Shown piece after piece: positions 8,419-16,500 of a stretch of 33,447 nucleotides of DNA. Each line of letters opens with the position of its first letter. Position 1 is the stretch's first letter. Origin of the DNA: Ruminiclostridium sp. (GTDB taxonomy: Bacteria > Bacillota > Clostridia > Oscillospirales > Ruminococcaceae); the NCBI GenBank assembly GCA_017635675.1, contig JAGBLA010000052.1, positions 1 through 33,447 of the forward strand, read 5' to 3'. Position numbers and translations under genes: made by a program. The notes beneath the pieces are model-generated. The model had not been told where the DNA came from and did not search any database. It saw only the letters and a program-made list of their open reading frames with translations.

Positions 8419-9402
8419 TTATCTTCTTTTCTTCTTGTGACGAGTATTGTTGTTATTATTGTTATTGTTGTTGCTCCCGAATTCGAGCTTATCATACTTT
8501 GAGTTCTCTCCTGGAGTTCTGTTGGGCTTGCTCTTCAGAAAATCAGGCGTATCGTCGCTGTCTGTGCCGAAAGCATTATCCACAGTGAAGTCCGCGTTTC
8601 CTGTCTCACCGTCATCTTCCTCCTCGATCTCCTCGGACTCGGTCTCGGAAACATCGATGTCGGAGATAGAGTCAACTACCTTGACATCGTCATCGCTCTC
8701 TTCATCATCGTACTCGTCGTCATCATCATCGCCGGGCTCCGGTATCTGCGGAGCGGAAATTCCCTGCTGAGACGCGATAAGCTCACGGAGAGTATTGCTC
8801 GTATGATCGTTCGCAGTGCTTATAACGAACTCGTTGAAGCAGTCTTCGGGTATCTTCTTTATAAAATCTATATGATTTCTGTATTCCACGATGATACGTG
8901 TTCTGAAATCCTCAGCCTCACGCTTGGTTCTTGCAAGGACTTCCTTGTCAAGCTCAGTCTGTATCACCATCTGAGCATGGATGTCATCAGCAGCCTTCTT
9001 TGCCTCGGCTTCAATACGAGCCTTCTCGTCGAGCGCATCCTGGATTATCTTCTCGCCCTCTGCCTTTCTGTCCGCAACGTAGTCGTCAGCGTTCTTCATC
9101 ATCTCGTCGCGCTTGTCCTCGGCTTCCTGAACTATATTCGCAGCCCTTTCCTTCGACTCCGCTATGATAGCGTTACCTGTCTTCTGCGCACCGAGCAGAG
9201 CATCCTTGAGTGCGTCCTCGTCCTCACGGTATTCTCTTATCTTGTCGGCACAGACCTGAAGTTTCTTTTCAAGGTCCTCATTTTCCTTTTTCAGCTGCGA
9301 CATCTCGCGGGCAACATCGGAAAGATATTCCTCGACCTCTTCCTTCTTGTAGCCTCTCATAGCTTCGGTGAAGCTCTTGTCCATTATGCTGTTCGCATCC
9401 AT
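8419..9402 (-). CDS. divIVA: DivIVA-family cell-pole/septum scaffold with low-complexity tail
   Basis: This 327-residue cytoplasmic coiled-coil protein should bind curved membrane at poles and septa and recruit division or growth proteins. The N-terminal DivIVA lipid-binding module is seen as FTEAMRGYKKEEVEEYLSDV (about 11-30). A long coiled coil follows, roughly 32-170, rich in Ala/Glu/Lys heptads. The tail is unusual: an Asp/Glu-rich stretch (about 225-263), nine consecutive asparagines (311-319) coded by mixed AAT/AAC, and a basic end RHKKKRR. SD GGAGG lies 6 nt before the ATG. It follows ylmH after 34 nt in the conserved division cluster. The tail goes well beyond typical DivIVA and probably acts as a disordered interaction region (inference). 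Confidence 0.93.
   Translation of the reverse strand: MDANSIMDKSFTEAMRGYKKEEVEEYLSDVAREMSQLKKENEDLEKKLQVCADKIREYREDEDALKDALLGAQKTGNAIIAESKERAANIVQEAEDKRDEMMKNADDYVADRKAEGEKIIQDALDEKARIEAEAKKAADDIHAQMVIQTELDKEVLARTKREAEDFRTRIIVEYRNHIDFIKKIPEDCFNEFVISTANDHTSNTLRELIASQQGISAPQIPEPGDDDDDEYDDEESDDDVKVVDSISDIDVSETESEEIEEEDDGETGNADFTVDNAFGTDSDDTPDFLKSKPNRTPGENSKYDKLEFGSNNNNNNNNNTRHKKKRR
8446..8472. repeat. Trinucleotide (GTT/ATT) tract coding poly-asparagine in divIVA
   Basis: Nine successive trinucleotides of GTT or ATT on the plus strand give nine AAC/AAT codons on the coding strand. The mixture of two codons makes the tract an imperfect microsatellite that could still vary in length by slippage without shifting frame. 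Confidence 0.8.
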
Positions 9403-9436
9403 TAAGTTCCTCCGTTCTGACGGCTTTTACCGCGCG

Positions 9437-10207
9437 TCATATATATTTTTTCAGTTCTAAACGTAATCTTCCTTTTCGTGTAGTTTCGACGTCCCCGCCA
9501 ACGATGAATTTTCCATATCCGCGGAGAGTGAGAATATCACCCGCGGATACGTTTCTGCTTATATTTTCACACTCGGAATAGTTGAGCATGAACCCACCGG
9601 AGCGAATGAACGTCTGCGCCTTCTCGCGTGACATACCCGTTACAGCCGCAGCTATGCAGTCCGCACGCAGCGATGCCGAATTAACGGAGATCTCCTCAAA
9701 TTGCACGGGCAGTATATACCCCGCAGCTTCATCGGTTATCCCCTCACATACCGAAACGCCGACCCGTCCAACCGATGTGATACACTCGGATATCATATCA
9801 TGGGCAGTTTTTGTGCAGAATACCGCGGCAGCGCCTTCACCGATGAATATATCTCCCACCGTCTCGCGCTTTATCCCGAGAGCCATGAACGCGCCGAGAA
9901 AATCTCTGTGACCCGGCTTGTCCGCTTTTCTAAATGTAATAGTTAGTCCCCATACAGGAAAACCATCAAAACCGTCGGGAACTTTCCCGCTTTCGTCGCA
10001 TACGCGCAGCATTCTTCTCACGCAGGCATCGTTTCCTCCCCAGAAAACGGCTGAAACACCGTATCTCCTGCCGAGGAATACCTGTGCGTCGTACTGCTCT
10101 CGTTCGTTCAGAAAAGACGAATAAACAGGGCATCTCCGCTTTTCCGCAAGAGCGCACATATCGTCAAGCCTTGCGGTAAAATCCTCTCTGTCGTATTCGT
10201 CACTCAT
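9437..10207 (-). CDS. ylmH: YlmH-family S4-domain RNA-binding protein
   Basis: This 256-residue protein has the YlmH layout: an N-terminal alpha/beta domain (about 30-175; RRYGVSAVFWGG, LGAFMALGIKRETVGDIF and FEEISVNSASLRAD) and a C-terminal S4 RNA-binding domain (about 190-250; SREKAQTFIRSGGFMLNY to VSAGDILTLRGYGKF). In B. subtilis the family binds ribosomes and has been linked to rescue of stalled nascent chains, and the gene sits beside sepF and divIVA. Here the start overlaps the sepF stop by 4 bp (ATGA), so the two are translationally coupled. The ylmG (YggT) gene usually found between sepF and ylmH is absent. Confidence 0.93.
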   Translation of the reverse strand: MSDEYDREDFTARLDDMCALAEKRRCPVYSSFLNEREQYDAQVFLGRRYGVSAVFWGGNDACVRRMLRVCDESGKVPDGFDGFPVWGLTITFRKADKPGHRDFLGAFMALGIKRETVGDIFIGEGAAAVFCTKTAHDMISECITSVGRVGVSVCEGITDEAAGYILPVQFEEISVNSASLRADCIAAAVTGMSREKAQTFIRSGGFMLNYSECENISRNVSAGDILTLRGYGKFIVGGDVETTRKGRLRLELKKYI

Positions 10208-10647
10208 CCGAAATCTTCAACATTGCTGAGGTCATCAATTATGTCGCCCGATATATCCACGTTCATAGGAACGATGATATATGTAGTACCGGAGATCCTC
10301 TTGAGGTCGCCGTCAGCAGCGTATGCCACGCCTCCGAGGAAATCTATGAGCCTGTTGGCAACTTCCTTATTTGTCTTATCGAGGTTGAGAACAACCGTCT
10401 TTTTATTCTTGAAGTGGTCCGCTATGGCTGCCGCATCGCCGTACTTTTCGTGCTTTACGACAATTACCTGCAGGTGAGTTGTAGCAGGGATATTGATAGC
10501 TTTTGTGCTCTTTATAGTGGGTTTCGGATTATCGAAATCGTCAAAACTGATAGCCGACGGCATTTCGCTCGTATAATCCCCTTCGTTATCATATCCTTCG
10601 TCCTTCTCCATTCCTGTGAGCTTCTTAAATTGATCCATGAATCCCAT
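10204..10647 (-). CDS. sepF: Cell division protein SepF
   Basis: This 147-residue protein should anchor FtsZ to the membrane and shape the septum. It starts with a short amphipathic segment (MGFMDQFKKLTGM) suited to membrane binding, followed by an acidic flexible linker (about 15-50). The SepF core spans about 55-140, with HLQVIVVKHEKYGDAAAIAD, KKTVVLNLDKTNKEVANRLIDFL-like and AYAADGDLKRISGTTYIIVP blocks. SD AAGGAGG lies 7 nt before the ATG. It sits between yggS (55 nt upstream) and ylmH (4-bp overlap), the conserved Firmicutes division order. The length and layout are normal. Confidence 0.96.
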   Translation of the reverse strand: MGFMDQFKKLTGMEKDEGYDNEGDYTSEMPSAISFDDFDNPKPTIKSTKAINIPATTHLQVIVVKHEKYGDAAAIADHFKNKKTVVLNLDKTNKEVANRLIDFLGGVAYAADGDLKRISGTTYIIVPMNVDISGDIIDDLSNVEDFG

Positions 10648-10702
10648 TACAAATCCTCCTTCTCCCGGCAGTCAGTGCGGGAATTATCGTGAAACTGAGT
10701 GT

Positions 10703-11425
10703 TCATGTATTATAATTTCTGTATCCATAAAGCACGCTTCCTATCCTTACGATAGTTGAGCCGTGCATTATCGCGTGTTCATAGTCGCCGGACATTCCCA
10801 TCGAAAGTGTATCTATCATGAAACGTCCGTCGTCCTTAGTTTTTTCTTTCAGGTCGGAGTAAAGCCTCTGCATCTGTGCAAAGTACCTGTCCGAGCTTCC
10901 GTCAACATCAACGGGCGGTATCGCCATAAGCCCTCTCAGACGCACATTTTCAAGCTCCGCCGTCTTATAGGCGAGCTCGTCGAGCATCTCCGGCTTTATG
11001 CCGCTTTTGCTCTCCTCTCCGCCGATGTTCACTTCGATAAGTATATCCATGCGGAGCCCCGCACCTGCGGCGCGCTTGTTGATCTCCGCAATAAGGTGCT
11101 CGCTGTCGGCGGAATGTATCATCTTCACCTTGTCGATGATATACTTTACCTTGTTGGTCTGGAGACCGCCGATAAAATGTATCTCCGGGTCTCCCACATA
11201 ACGGTCACGCTTATCGAGAAACTCCTGTACCCTGTTCTCACCCAGCAGCGTCACTCCCCTGCTGACCGAGAAATTCACCTTCTCCGGGTCAACGGTCTTT
11301 GTCACGCCCATAAGGCGCACAGTATCCGTCCTTCCCGCACGGAGCTTGGCGTTTTCGATATTCTCCGTTATACGCTTTATGTTATCTTCCACGTCGGAAA
11401 ATTTATCCGATGATCTTTCCTTCAT
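10703..11425 (-). CDS. yggS: YggS/PLPBP pyridoxal-phosphate homeostasis protein
   Basis: This 240-residue PLP-binding protein has the alanine-racemase-like N-terminal fold and no known enzyme activity; the family keeps vitamin B6 and amino-acid pools balanced (B. subtilis YlmE). The PLP lysine lies in LMGVTKTVDPE (K43). Other family blocks are GENRVQEFLDKRD, IHFIGGLQTNKVKYI and LSMGMSGDYEHAIMHGSTIVRIGS. The start at 11425 is chosen because GGAAGGGA lies just upstream; an in-frame start at 11446 lacks this. The gene overlaps the HlyD-like gene by 23 bp. It occupies the ylmE position before sepF, as in other Firmicutes. Confidence 0.95.
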   Translation of the reverse strand: MKERSSDKFSDVEDNIKRITENIENAKLRAGRTDTVRLMGVTKTVDPEKVNFSVSRGVTLLGENRVQEFLDKRDRYVGDPEIHFIGGLQTNKVKYIIDKVKMIHSADSEHLIAEINKRAAGAGLRMDILIEVNIGGEESKSGIKPEMLDELAYKTAELENVRLRGLMAIPPVDVDGSSDRYFAQMQRLYSDLKEKTKDDGRFMIDTLSMGMSGDYEHAIMHGSTIVRIGSVLYGYRNYNT

Positions 11426-12647
11426 GGAGATCCCTTCCTTCCACAATTATATTGTCGTAAAGCGACAGATACCCTTCCTCATCGGAGGTGTCGGCAACAA
11501 GCGTAAAATCCTCCCTGGAAAGTATCTGACGAACTTTTCTGAACTTAGCCACTATACCGTCAAGCACATATACGCCTATCGAGCCGTCCTCATCGCTCAT
11601 GCGAAGCGCCGAGTTCGGGATATTTATGCCGCTGTAATTCTCAAGCAGCAATCTTGCCTGAGTCACTCTTGAATCAATGAAATCCGCAAGGAACATATCA
11701 CATCTGAATACCGCTATGCTCCTGCCGTCCTCAAGGCGCCTGAGACTTACGATATCAGCCTTGACATTCTGATTTGACGCGCCTATGCGAAGCGTTATCT
11801 GCGCGCCTTCAAAAACAGTGCCGAGCTTTACGGTGTCAAGTATCGCAGCCATGTACCACGTATAGTCGCTCACGAGCTTTCCGATAACGCCGGAAGGATT
11901 TTCCTGTCTCGGTTCAGCAGAGGTTATCTTTTCGATGTCTTCGGCAGTGAGCTCATAAACGCTGGTGCTGTTGAGCTTGTCCTCATAGCCGTCGACCTTG
12001 CTTATGAAGTAACCTGTCTCCGGGATCGTGATATTATACGGCTCAGAGGTTATCTGAAGCTTTAAGCGTGATATCTCCGATTCGATCTCGCTTATCTTTG
12101 AGGCGTACGAAGTCTCAGAGCCTCTTACGATCTCACGCTTGCTCTGGAGATTGAGTATGTCGTTTTTAAGGTCAGCCGCGGCGGAGTAATTGCCTGTATA
12201 GATATACTCCATGAGCTGGGAATGTTTTTCGTTTATCTGATTTGAAAAGGATTCAAGCTGTGATGTATCGGCTCCGACAAAGCTCTGAGCGTCAGCGAGT
12301 ACGTCACGCTGTGCCTCCAGGTCTTCGATCCGCTGTCTTACAGCGATGTCTGCGCGGTTCTTATAAACCTGCGCTATGACGGCATTCTTCCCTACCTTTG
12401 AACCGTCGGTATGGGTATAGCTTATGATGCCGTTATAGCTGTTATACGAAACGAGTTTTTCATCTCTCACATATATGCCTTTGAAACCGATAGACTCCGT
12501 CGCGGTATAAATAGTAGCTACTTCTGTCCTGTAATTGGAACTGAAATGGATCACTATCTGGCTCACGACCATAATAAGAAAGAAAATTCCTATGATGCCC
12601 CATATGATGTGAGTGGTAAAAGCTCTGCGCTTGTCGAAGTCGTCCAT
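11403..12647 (-). CDS. HlyD-like membrane-anchored adaptor protein, no transporter partner nearby
   Basis: This 414-residue protein has one membrane segment (about 13-35) after a short cytoplasmic N-terminus and a long external part. Residues about 45-95 look like half of a barrel-sandwich/lipoyl-type domain (FKGIYVRDEKL, NGIISYTHTDGSKVGKNAVIAQVY). A helical hairpin region lies at roughly 98-200. The other half of the barrel (ETGYFISKVDGYE) and beta-barrel domains follow (about 205-405). This matches HlyD family adaptor subunits of efflux pumps. No ABC or RND transporter is encoded nearby; instead it lies directly between hfq (no intergenic bases) and yggS (23-bp overlap), in the division cluster. 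A role in envelope assembly or division is possible but unproven. Confidence 0.8.
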   Translation of the reverse strand: MDDFDKRRAFTTHIIWGIIGIFFLIMVVSQIVIHFSSNYRTEVATIYTATESIGFKGIYVRDEKLVSYNSYNGIISYTHTDGSKVGKNAVIAQVYKNRADIAVRQRIEDLEAQRDVLADAQSFVGADTSQLESFSNQINEKHSQLMEYIYTGNYSAAADLKNDILNLQSKREIVRGSETSYASKISEIESEISRLKLQITSEPYNITIPETGYFISKVDGYEDKLNSTSVYELTAEDIEKITSAEPRQENPSGVIGKLVSDYTWYMAAILDTVKLGTVFEGAQITLRIGASNQNVKADIVSLRRLEDGRSIAVFRCDMFLADFIDSRVTQARLLLENYSGINIPNSALRMSDEDGSIGVYVLDGIVAKFRKVRQILSREDFTLVADTSDEEGYLSLYDNIIVEGRDLHEGKIIG

Positions 12648-12908
12648 TTATGACGGATCCTTTGTATCGGTGATATCCTTGTCAAACGCGTCGAGAAGAG
12701 AGATAGGTCTCAGCGGAGTGATAGTGGATATAGCGTGCTTGTAGATCAAGTTCTGTTTCCCGTCGGTATCGAGTATCACGGTATAGTTGTCAAATCCCTT
12801 GACTATACCTTTGAACTGAAAACCATTCGTGATGTAGATTGTGACCGGGATCCTGTCTTTTCTTGATTGATTGAGAAATACATCCTGAAGATTAAGTTCT
12901 TTTGCCAT
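12648..12908 (-). CDS. hfq: RNA chaperone Hfq
   Basis: This 86-residue Sm-like protein should form a hexamer that binds small RNAs and A-rich mRNA stretches. Sm1 is seen as [20 protein letters not shown] through [13 protein letters not shown], and Sm2 as [10 protein letters not shown], where the YKHA motif is the signature of bacterial Hfq. The C-terminal tail is short (about 18 residues), as is usual in Firmicutes. SD GGAGG lies 5 nt before the ATG, directly after a hairpin. The gene follows miaA with a 128-nt gap, the conserved miaA-hfq order. Confidence 0.97.
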   Translation of the reverse strand: MAKELNLQDVFLNQSRKDRIPVTIYITNGFQFKGIVKGFDNYTVILDTDGKQNLIYKHAISTITPLRPISLLDAFDKDITDTKDPS

Positions 12909-12918
12909 TTTGCCCTCC

Positions 12919-12940
12919 GTGCGGATTCAGAGCGCCGCAC
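12919..12940 (-). promoter_or_regulatory. Hairpin abutting the hfq ribosome-binding site
   Basis: On the minus strand GTGCGG (12935-12940) pairs perfectly with CCGCAC (12919-12924) across a 10-nt loop. The next base starts the SD GGAGGG. The stem could limit or gate ribosome access to hfq. Confidence 0.45.
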
Positions 12941-12976
12941 CGCTTCCGATTAAGGCTGTGAAAGGTTCCTGAATGC

Positions 12977-12994
12977 TTTTCCGCACTCGGAAAA
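12977..12994 (-). promoter_or_regulatory. Second hairpin in the hfq leader
   Basis: TTTTCCG and CGGAAAA form a perfect 7-bp stem with a 4-nt loop. No U-run follows on the minus strand, so it is not a standard terminator of miaA. The rest of the 128-nt gap (12909-13036) holds an AT-rich part with a possible -10 (TATAAT, minus strand, near 13020-13025) but no good -35. Confidence 0.4.
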
Positions 12995-13036
12995 CACCAC
13001 TTCACAATACCATACAGATTATTATAACACATTTTT

Positions 13037-13987
13037 TTATAAAAAGCTATATGTTTTTACTAATTTTTTTGCATTTTTGAAAATTTTATCATATTCAACG
13101 TCTTTCGATGCCGAAATATGTACAATTCGACTATCTTTTTTAAACCATGTCAGCTGTCTTTTAGCATATCTGCGTGTATTCCGCTTCAAAGTCCCTACGC
13201 ATTCCTCAAGCGAAAGCTCACCGTCAAGATAGGGTTTAAGCTCCTTGTAGCCGATCGCCTGTGACGCGGTGTAACATTCCCCACGGCTGTAAAACTCCCG
13301 CGCTTCATCGACAAGCCCGGCTTCAAGCATCATATCCACCCGTCGGTCTATGCGCTCATAAAGCTCCTCACGCGGGTAGTCTATCATCATCATGCACGGC
13401 TCGTAGGGCGAGGGCTCAAGTCGGCTGCGCCTTTTCTGCTCAGTCATCGTGAGCCCGCTCAGCTTGTACACCTCAAGAGCGCGGATAATGCGTTTAAGGT
13501 TGTTTTCATGGAGCTGTGACGCGCTTTCCGGGTCTATCGCGCTCAGCATTTCAAGCACAAAGCCGTTACCCCGCTCCGACGCGAGCTTTTCAAGCTCCGC
13601 ACGGTATTCGGGATCGCTCGCCGAGTCATCAAACATGATATTGTCTATCAGCGAATCAATGTAAAGTCCCGTGCCGCCGCAGATTATGGGCAGCTTCCCA
13701 CGGGAGTGTATGTCATATATTGCTTTGCGCGCCAATTCAACGTAGTCTGCCACCGAGAACGGCTGTTTCGGGTCGAGAAAGTCCATGAGATGATGCGGGA
13801 CACCTTTTTTTTCGGCTTCCGTGGGCTTTGCGCTCGCTATATCCATTCCCTTGTATATCTGCATCGAGTCCGCAGACACCACTTCTCCGCCAAGGTCGAG
13901 CGCAAGATCGACAGCAAGCCTTGTTTTCCCGGACGCGGTCGGACCGCAGACCACAACTACAAATATTTTGTTCATGCTATTGTTCAT
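13037..13987 (-). CDS. miaA: tRNA dimethylallyltransferase MiaA
   Basis: This 316-residue enzyme adds dimethylallyl to A37 of tRNAs that read UNN codons; MiaB, encoded at the head of this cluster, then adds methylthio to the product. The P-loop GPTASGKT is at residues 15-22, followed by VSADSMQIYKGMDIASAKPT, the substrate-binding HHLMDFLDP, and the family signature ICGGTGLYI (about 100-108). The C-terminal block QAIGYKEL and RRYAKRQLTWF is present. The start at 13987 is favoured by AGGA 9 nt upstream; a longer in-frame form to 14023 would overlap mutL. One base separates it from the mutL stop. Confidence 0.96.
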   Translation of the reverse strand: MNNSMNKIFVVVVCGPTASGKTRLAVDLALDLGGEVVSADSMQIYKGMDIASAKPTEAEKKGVPHHLMDFLDPKQPFSVADYVELARKAIYDIHSRGKLPIICGGTGLYIDSLIDNIMFDDSASDPEYRAELEKLASERGNGFVLEMLSAIDPESASQLHENNLKRIIRALEVYKLSGLTMTEQKRRSRLEPSPYEPCMMMIDYPREELYERIDRRVDMMLEAGLVDEAREFYSRGECYTASQAIGYKELKPYLDGELSLEECVGTLKRNTRRYAKRQLTWFKKDSRIVHISASKDVEYDKIFKNAKKLVKTYSFL

Positions 13988-13988
13988 A

Positions 13989-16040
13989 TCATTGTATCCT
14001 GCTGAAATACTTTTCAAGCTCATATTCAGAGAGTTTCAGCATTATCGGTCTTCCGTGGGGACAGAACCGTATGCGCTCATCGTTCCACACTTCATTCGCA
14101 AGCGATTCAAGCTCGATAAGCGTGTTGTTGTCATGTGCTTTTATCGCAGCCTTGCAGGCACGGGTATGCTGAAAATCACCGTATATCACCGCGGTTATGT
14201 TCATATCTCCCGAAGCCATGCAGTCCGCGGCGCGGATAAGCATATCCTCAGGGCTCACCGCTCCCTGACCTCCCGTGAAAGCTGACGGCGACGCGGTTAT
14301 CTCGCATTTCAGCCCGTCGGACAGAATGACCTCAAGCCCCACATCGGCAAGCAGGTCGGTATGCTCCTGCACGGCGGCATACTGCTCGGCGGAGAGTGTG
14401 ACCTCAACGCTCTCGGCAAGGAGCTGGGACGAGGTGATGAGCGCGTTCCTGCGCCTTTCAAAGTTTATCCGCTCATGTGCGGCGTGCTTGTCTATCATTA
14501 TCAGCTCGTCACCGCTCGTGCAGACTATGTATGTGTCGAAGACCTCTCCCACCACCTTCAGCCGCGGTCTTACCGGCGCAGCGGTTATCCCCGCGCGCTC
14601 AGCCTCTGCCTCGTTTTCACGTTTCTGTGAAAATGAAGAAGAGTTTATGTATCTGAACGTATTTTCTGATGCTATCTCAGAAATATCGGGCGATTTTCCG
14701 TCTATAGGCGTTTCGTCTGTTTTCTCCGGCTCTTTCGGCTTTTCGGATTCATCGGGTACTTCTTCTTCATACTCGGCTATTATGCTTTTCGGTGCAGTGA
14801 AATGCTGCTGTACAAACGGCGCGTCTTCATGCTGTATGCGAAACGGAGCGACCTCCGCCACTGTATGAACAGGCTTGTGCTCAACAGGTATCACACGCTC
14901 GGGGAATGCGGACTGTTCATTGTTCTCGGTGCCGGGAACGACCCGCTCGACAGCTTTCAGAGCCTTGTCGAGAAGTATCTTTTCACTGCTCCTCGTATCT
15001 GCGGGAACAGTGGGGATATCCTTCTTTTCAAGCTTCACATCACGTTTGCTGTCGGCATTGAGTATCGCGTTCTTGACACCGAAGTTTATCGCGTCGAAAA
15101 CTCCCTTGTCATAGGCGAAACGCACTTCGGTCTTTGACGGGCTCACATTCACATCGCAAAGCTCCGGAGGCATGGTGATGTTCAGTACACAGGCGGGGAA
15201 CTTCCCTACCATGATGCTGTTGCGGAAACCCTCCTCAAGCGCGCTCATGCACACAAGTGACTTCACGCACCGATTGTTCACATAGAAATACTGTAAAGAA
15301 CGATTTCCTCGGGTGAACAGGGGCGAAGATATATACCCCGTCACCGATACGTCGTTCAGAGAGAAATCCACGGGGATAAGACTTAGCGCGAACTGCTTGC
15401 CGAATACCGAGTATATTGCCGAAAAGTAATCTCCGCCGCCGCTCGTATCGCGTACACATTTGTTATCGCGTATGAAACGGAAAGCTATCTCCGGGTGCGC
15501 AAGTGCTAACTTATCCACAAGGGACTGTACCTGATTGCCCTCGGTAACGTCTTTTTTAAGGAACTTCTGACGGGCGGGGACATTGTAAAACAGGTCGCGT
15601 ATTATGATAGTCGTACCGTCCGGACAGCCTGTACGTTCGTGCTCCTCCACCTCGCCGCCGCTTATGCGGAAGCTGCCGCCGATATCCGATCCCGGCTCCT
15701 TTGTGAGCACCTCCACATGAGCCACTGCGGCTACCGACGCGAGCGCTTCACCTCTGAAACCGAGAGTGAATATGCGGTCAAGATCCTTTGCGCTCTTCAC
15801 CTTGCTTGTGGCATGACGAAGAAACGCGGTCGGTATCTCCTCAAACGCCATTCCGCAGCCGTCATCGGTGATACGCATGAAAGACGAGCCGCCGTTCTTT
15901 ATCTCTACGGTTATGTGGGAAGCTCCCGCGTCTATGGAGTTTTCCACAAGCTCCTTTATCACGGAGGCGGGGCGCTCTATGACCTCGCCTGCCGCGATAA
16001 GCTCAAATACGCTCTTGTCGAGCAGATTAATCTTTGCCAA
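13989..16040 (-). CDS. mutL: DNA mismatch repair protein MutL with endonuclease motif
   Basis: This 683-residue GHKL ATPase couples MutS mismatch recognition to strand incision. N-terminal motifs are IKELVENSIDAGA (ATP/Mg site, N34), DDGCGM (59-64), FRGEAL (95-100) and GTTIIIRDLFYNVPAR. A linker of low complexity, rich in Glu/Pro/Lys, spans about 340-490. The C-terminal domain has D517-K-H-A..E523....E528, matching the DQHA(x)2E(x)4E nicking motif with Lys for Gln, plus ACKAAIKAHD and CPHGRPIML metal-site blocks. This fits an organism using MutL endonuclease instead of MutH. The start is TTG at 16040, supported by AAAGGTG 7 nt upstream. It follows the DUF3795 gene after 43 nt. Confidence 0.97.
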   Translation of the reverse strand: MAKINLLDKSVFELIAAGEVIERPASVIKELVENSIDAGASHITVEIKNGGSSFMRITDDGCGMAFEEIPTAFLRHATSKVKSAKDLDRIFTLGFRGEALASVAAVAHVEVLTKEPGSDIGGSFRISGGEVEEHERTGCPDGTTIIIRDLFYNVPARQKFLKKDVTEGNQVQSLVDKLALAHPEIAFRFIRDNKCVRDTSGGGDYFSAIYSVFGKQFALSLIPVDFSLNDVSVTGYISSPLFTRGNRSLQYFYVNNRCVKSLVCMSALEEGFRNSIMVGKFPACVLNITMPPELCDVNVSPSKTEVRFAYDKGVFDAINFGVKNAILNADSKRDVKLEKKDIPTVPADTRSSEKILLDKALKAVERVVPGTENNEQSAFPERVIPVEHKPVHTVAEVAPFRIQHEDAPFVQQHFTAPKSIIAEYEEEVPDESEKPKEPEKTDETPIDGKSPDISEIASENTFRYINSSSFSQKRENEAEAERAGITAAPVRPRLKVVGEVFDTYIVCTSGDELIMIDKHAAHERINFERRRNALITSSQLLAESVEVTLSAEQYAAVQEHTDLLADVGLEVILSDGLKCEITASPSAFTGGQGAVSPEDMLIRAADCMASGDMNITAVIYGDFQHTRACKAAIKAHDNNTLIELESLANEVWNDERIRFCPHGRPIMLKLSEYELEKYFSRIQ

Positions 16041-16083
16041 TTGTACACCTTTCTAAGTTCTGTGAACACAAAATTCCGTAATA

Positions 16084-16482
16084 CTATCTTTTTCCTGTCT
16101 TTATAAACTCGATAAGCTTTTCAGTATCATCGAAATCATCATAATCACCGATAATTCCTTCACGGTGATATATTACACCTGCCCTTTCGTTGCGTTCAAG
16201 GCAGTCAAGAAGCTCCTCCATACCGAAACGTCTGACAAATTCCGCAAAAGCACGGGGCTTTATCTTGTCGGCGTAAAGTCCCTTGCGGCAGTCCGTCGGT
16301 TCGCACTCATAACAGCCCGCCAGCCTTTTTTCGATGACGCACTTTCTGTTTTCACACCATTCTGCGTCCTTACACCACGACAGTTCCAGAAAACCGTCGC
16401 GCCTGCAGCCCTTGCAATCAGCGTTCTCGCTGCACAGACAGCACGCAAGTCCGCAGCGTGCTATCCCGAGTTCACGTTTCAT
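16084..16482 (-). CDS. Cysteine-rich DUF3795-type protein between mutS and mutL
   Basis: This 132-residue protein of unknown function matches the pattern of DUF3795 proteins: RCGLACCLCSENADCKGCRRDG near the N-terminus and repeated short Cys spacing. I count 13 cysteines (10, 14, 15, 17, 23, 26, 37, 43, 48, 57, 60, 65, 94), twelve within the first 65 residues, so it probably binds zinc or an iron-sulfur cluster in the cytoplasm. The second half is acidic and helical. SD GGAG lies 6 nt before the ATG. It starts 18 nt after the mutS stop and precedes mutL by 43 nt, so it is co-transcribed with mismatch repair. Whether it takes part in repair is unknown. Confidence 0.85.
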   Translation of the reverse strand: MKRELGIARCGLACCLCSENADCKGCRRDGFLELSWCKDAEWCENRKCVIEKRLAGCYECEPTDCRKGLYADKIKPRAFAEFVRRFGMEELLDCLERNERAGVIYHREGIIGDYDDFDDTEKLIEFIKTGKR

Positions 16483-16500
16483 AGTTCTCTCCTCACAACG

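Noticed and set aside
8446-8472. Trinucleotide tract as a CRISPR or satellite array
   Set aside because: Units are 3 bp and in frame in divIVA; no spacer structure exists.
12909-13036. tRNA or known riboswitch in the hfq leader
   Set aside because: Stems are present but no cloverleaf, conserved tRNA loops or known riboswitch core can be recognised.
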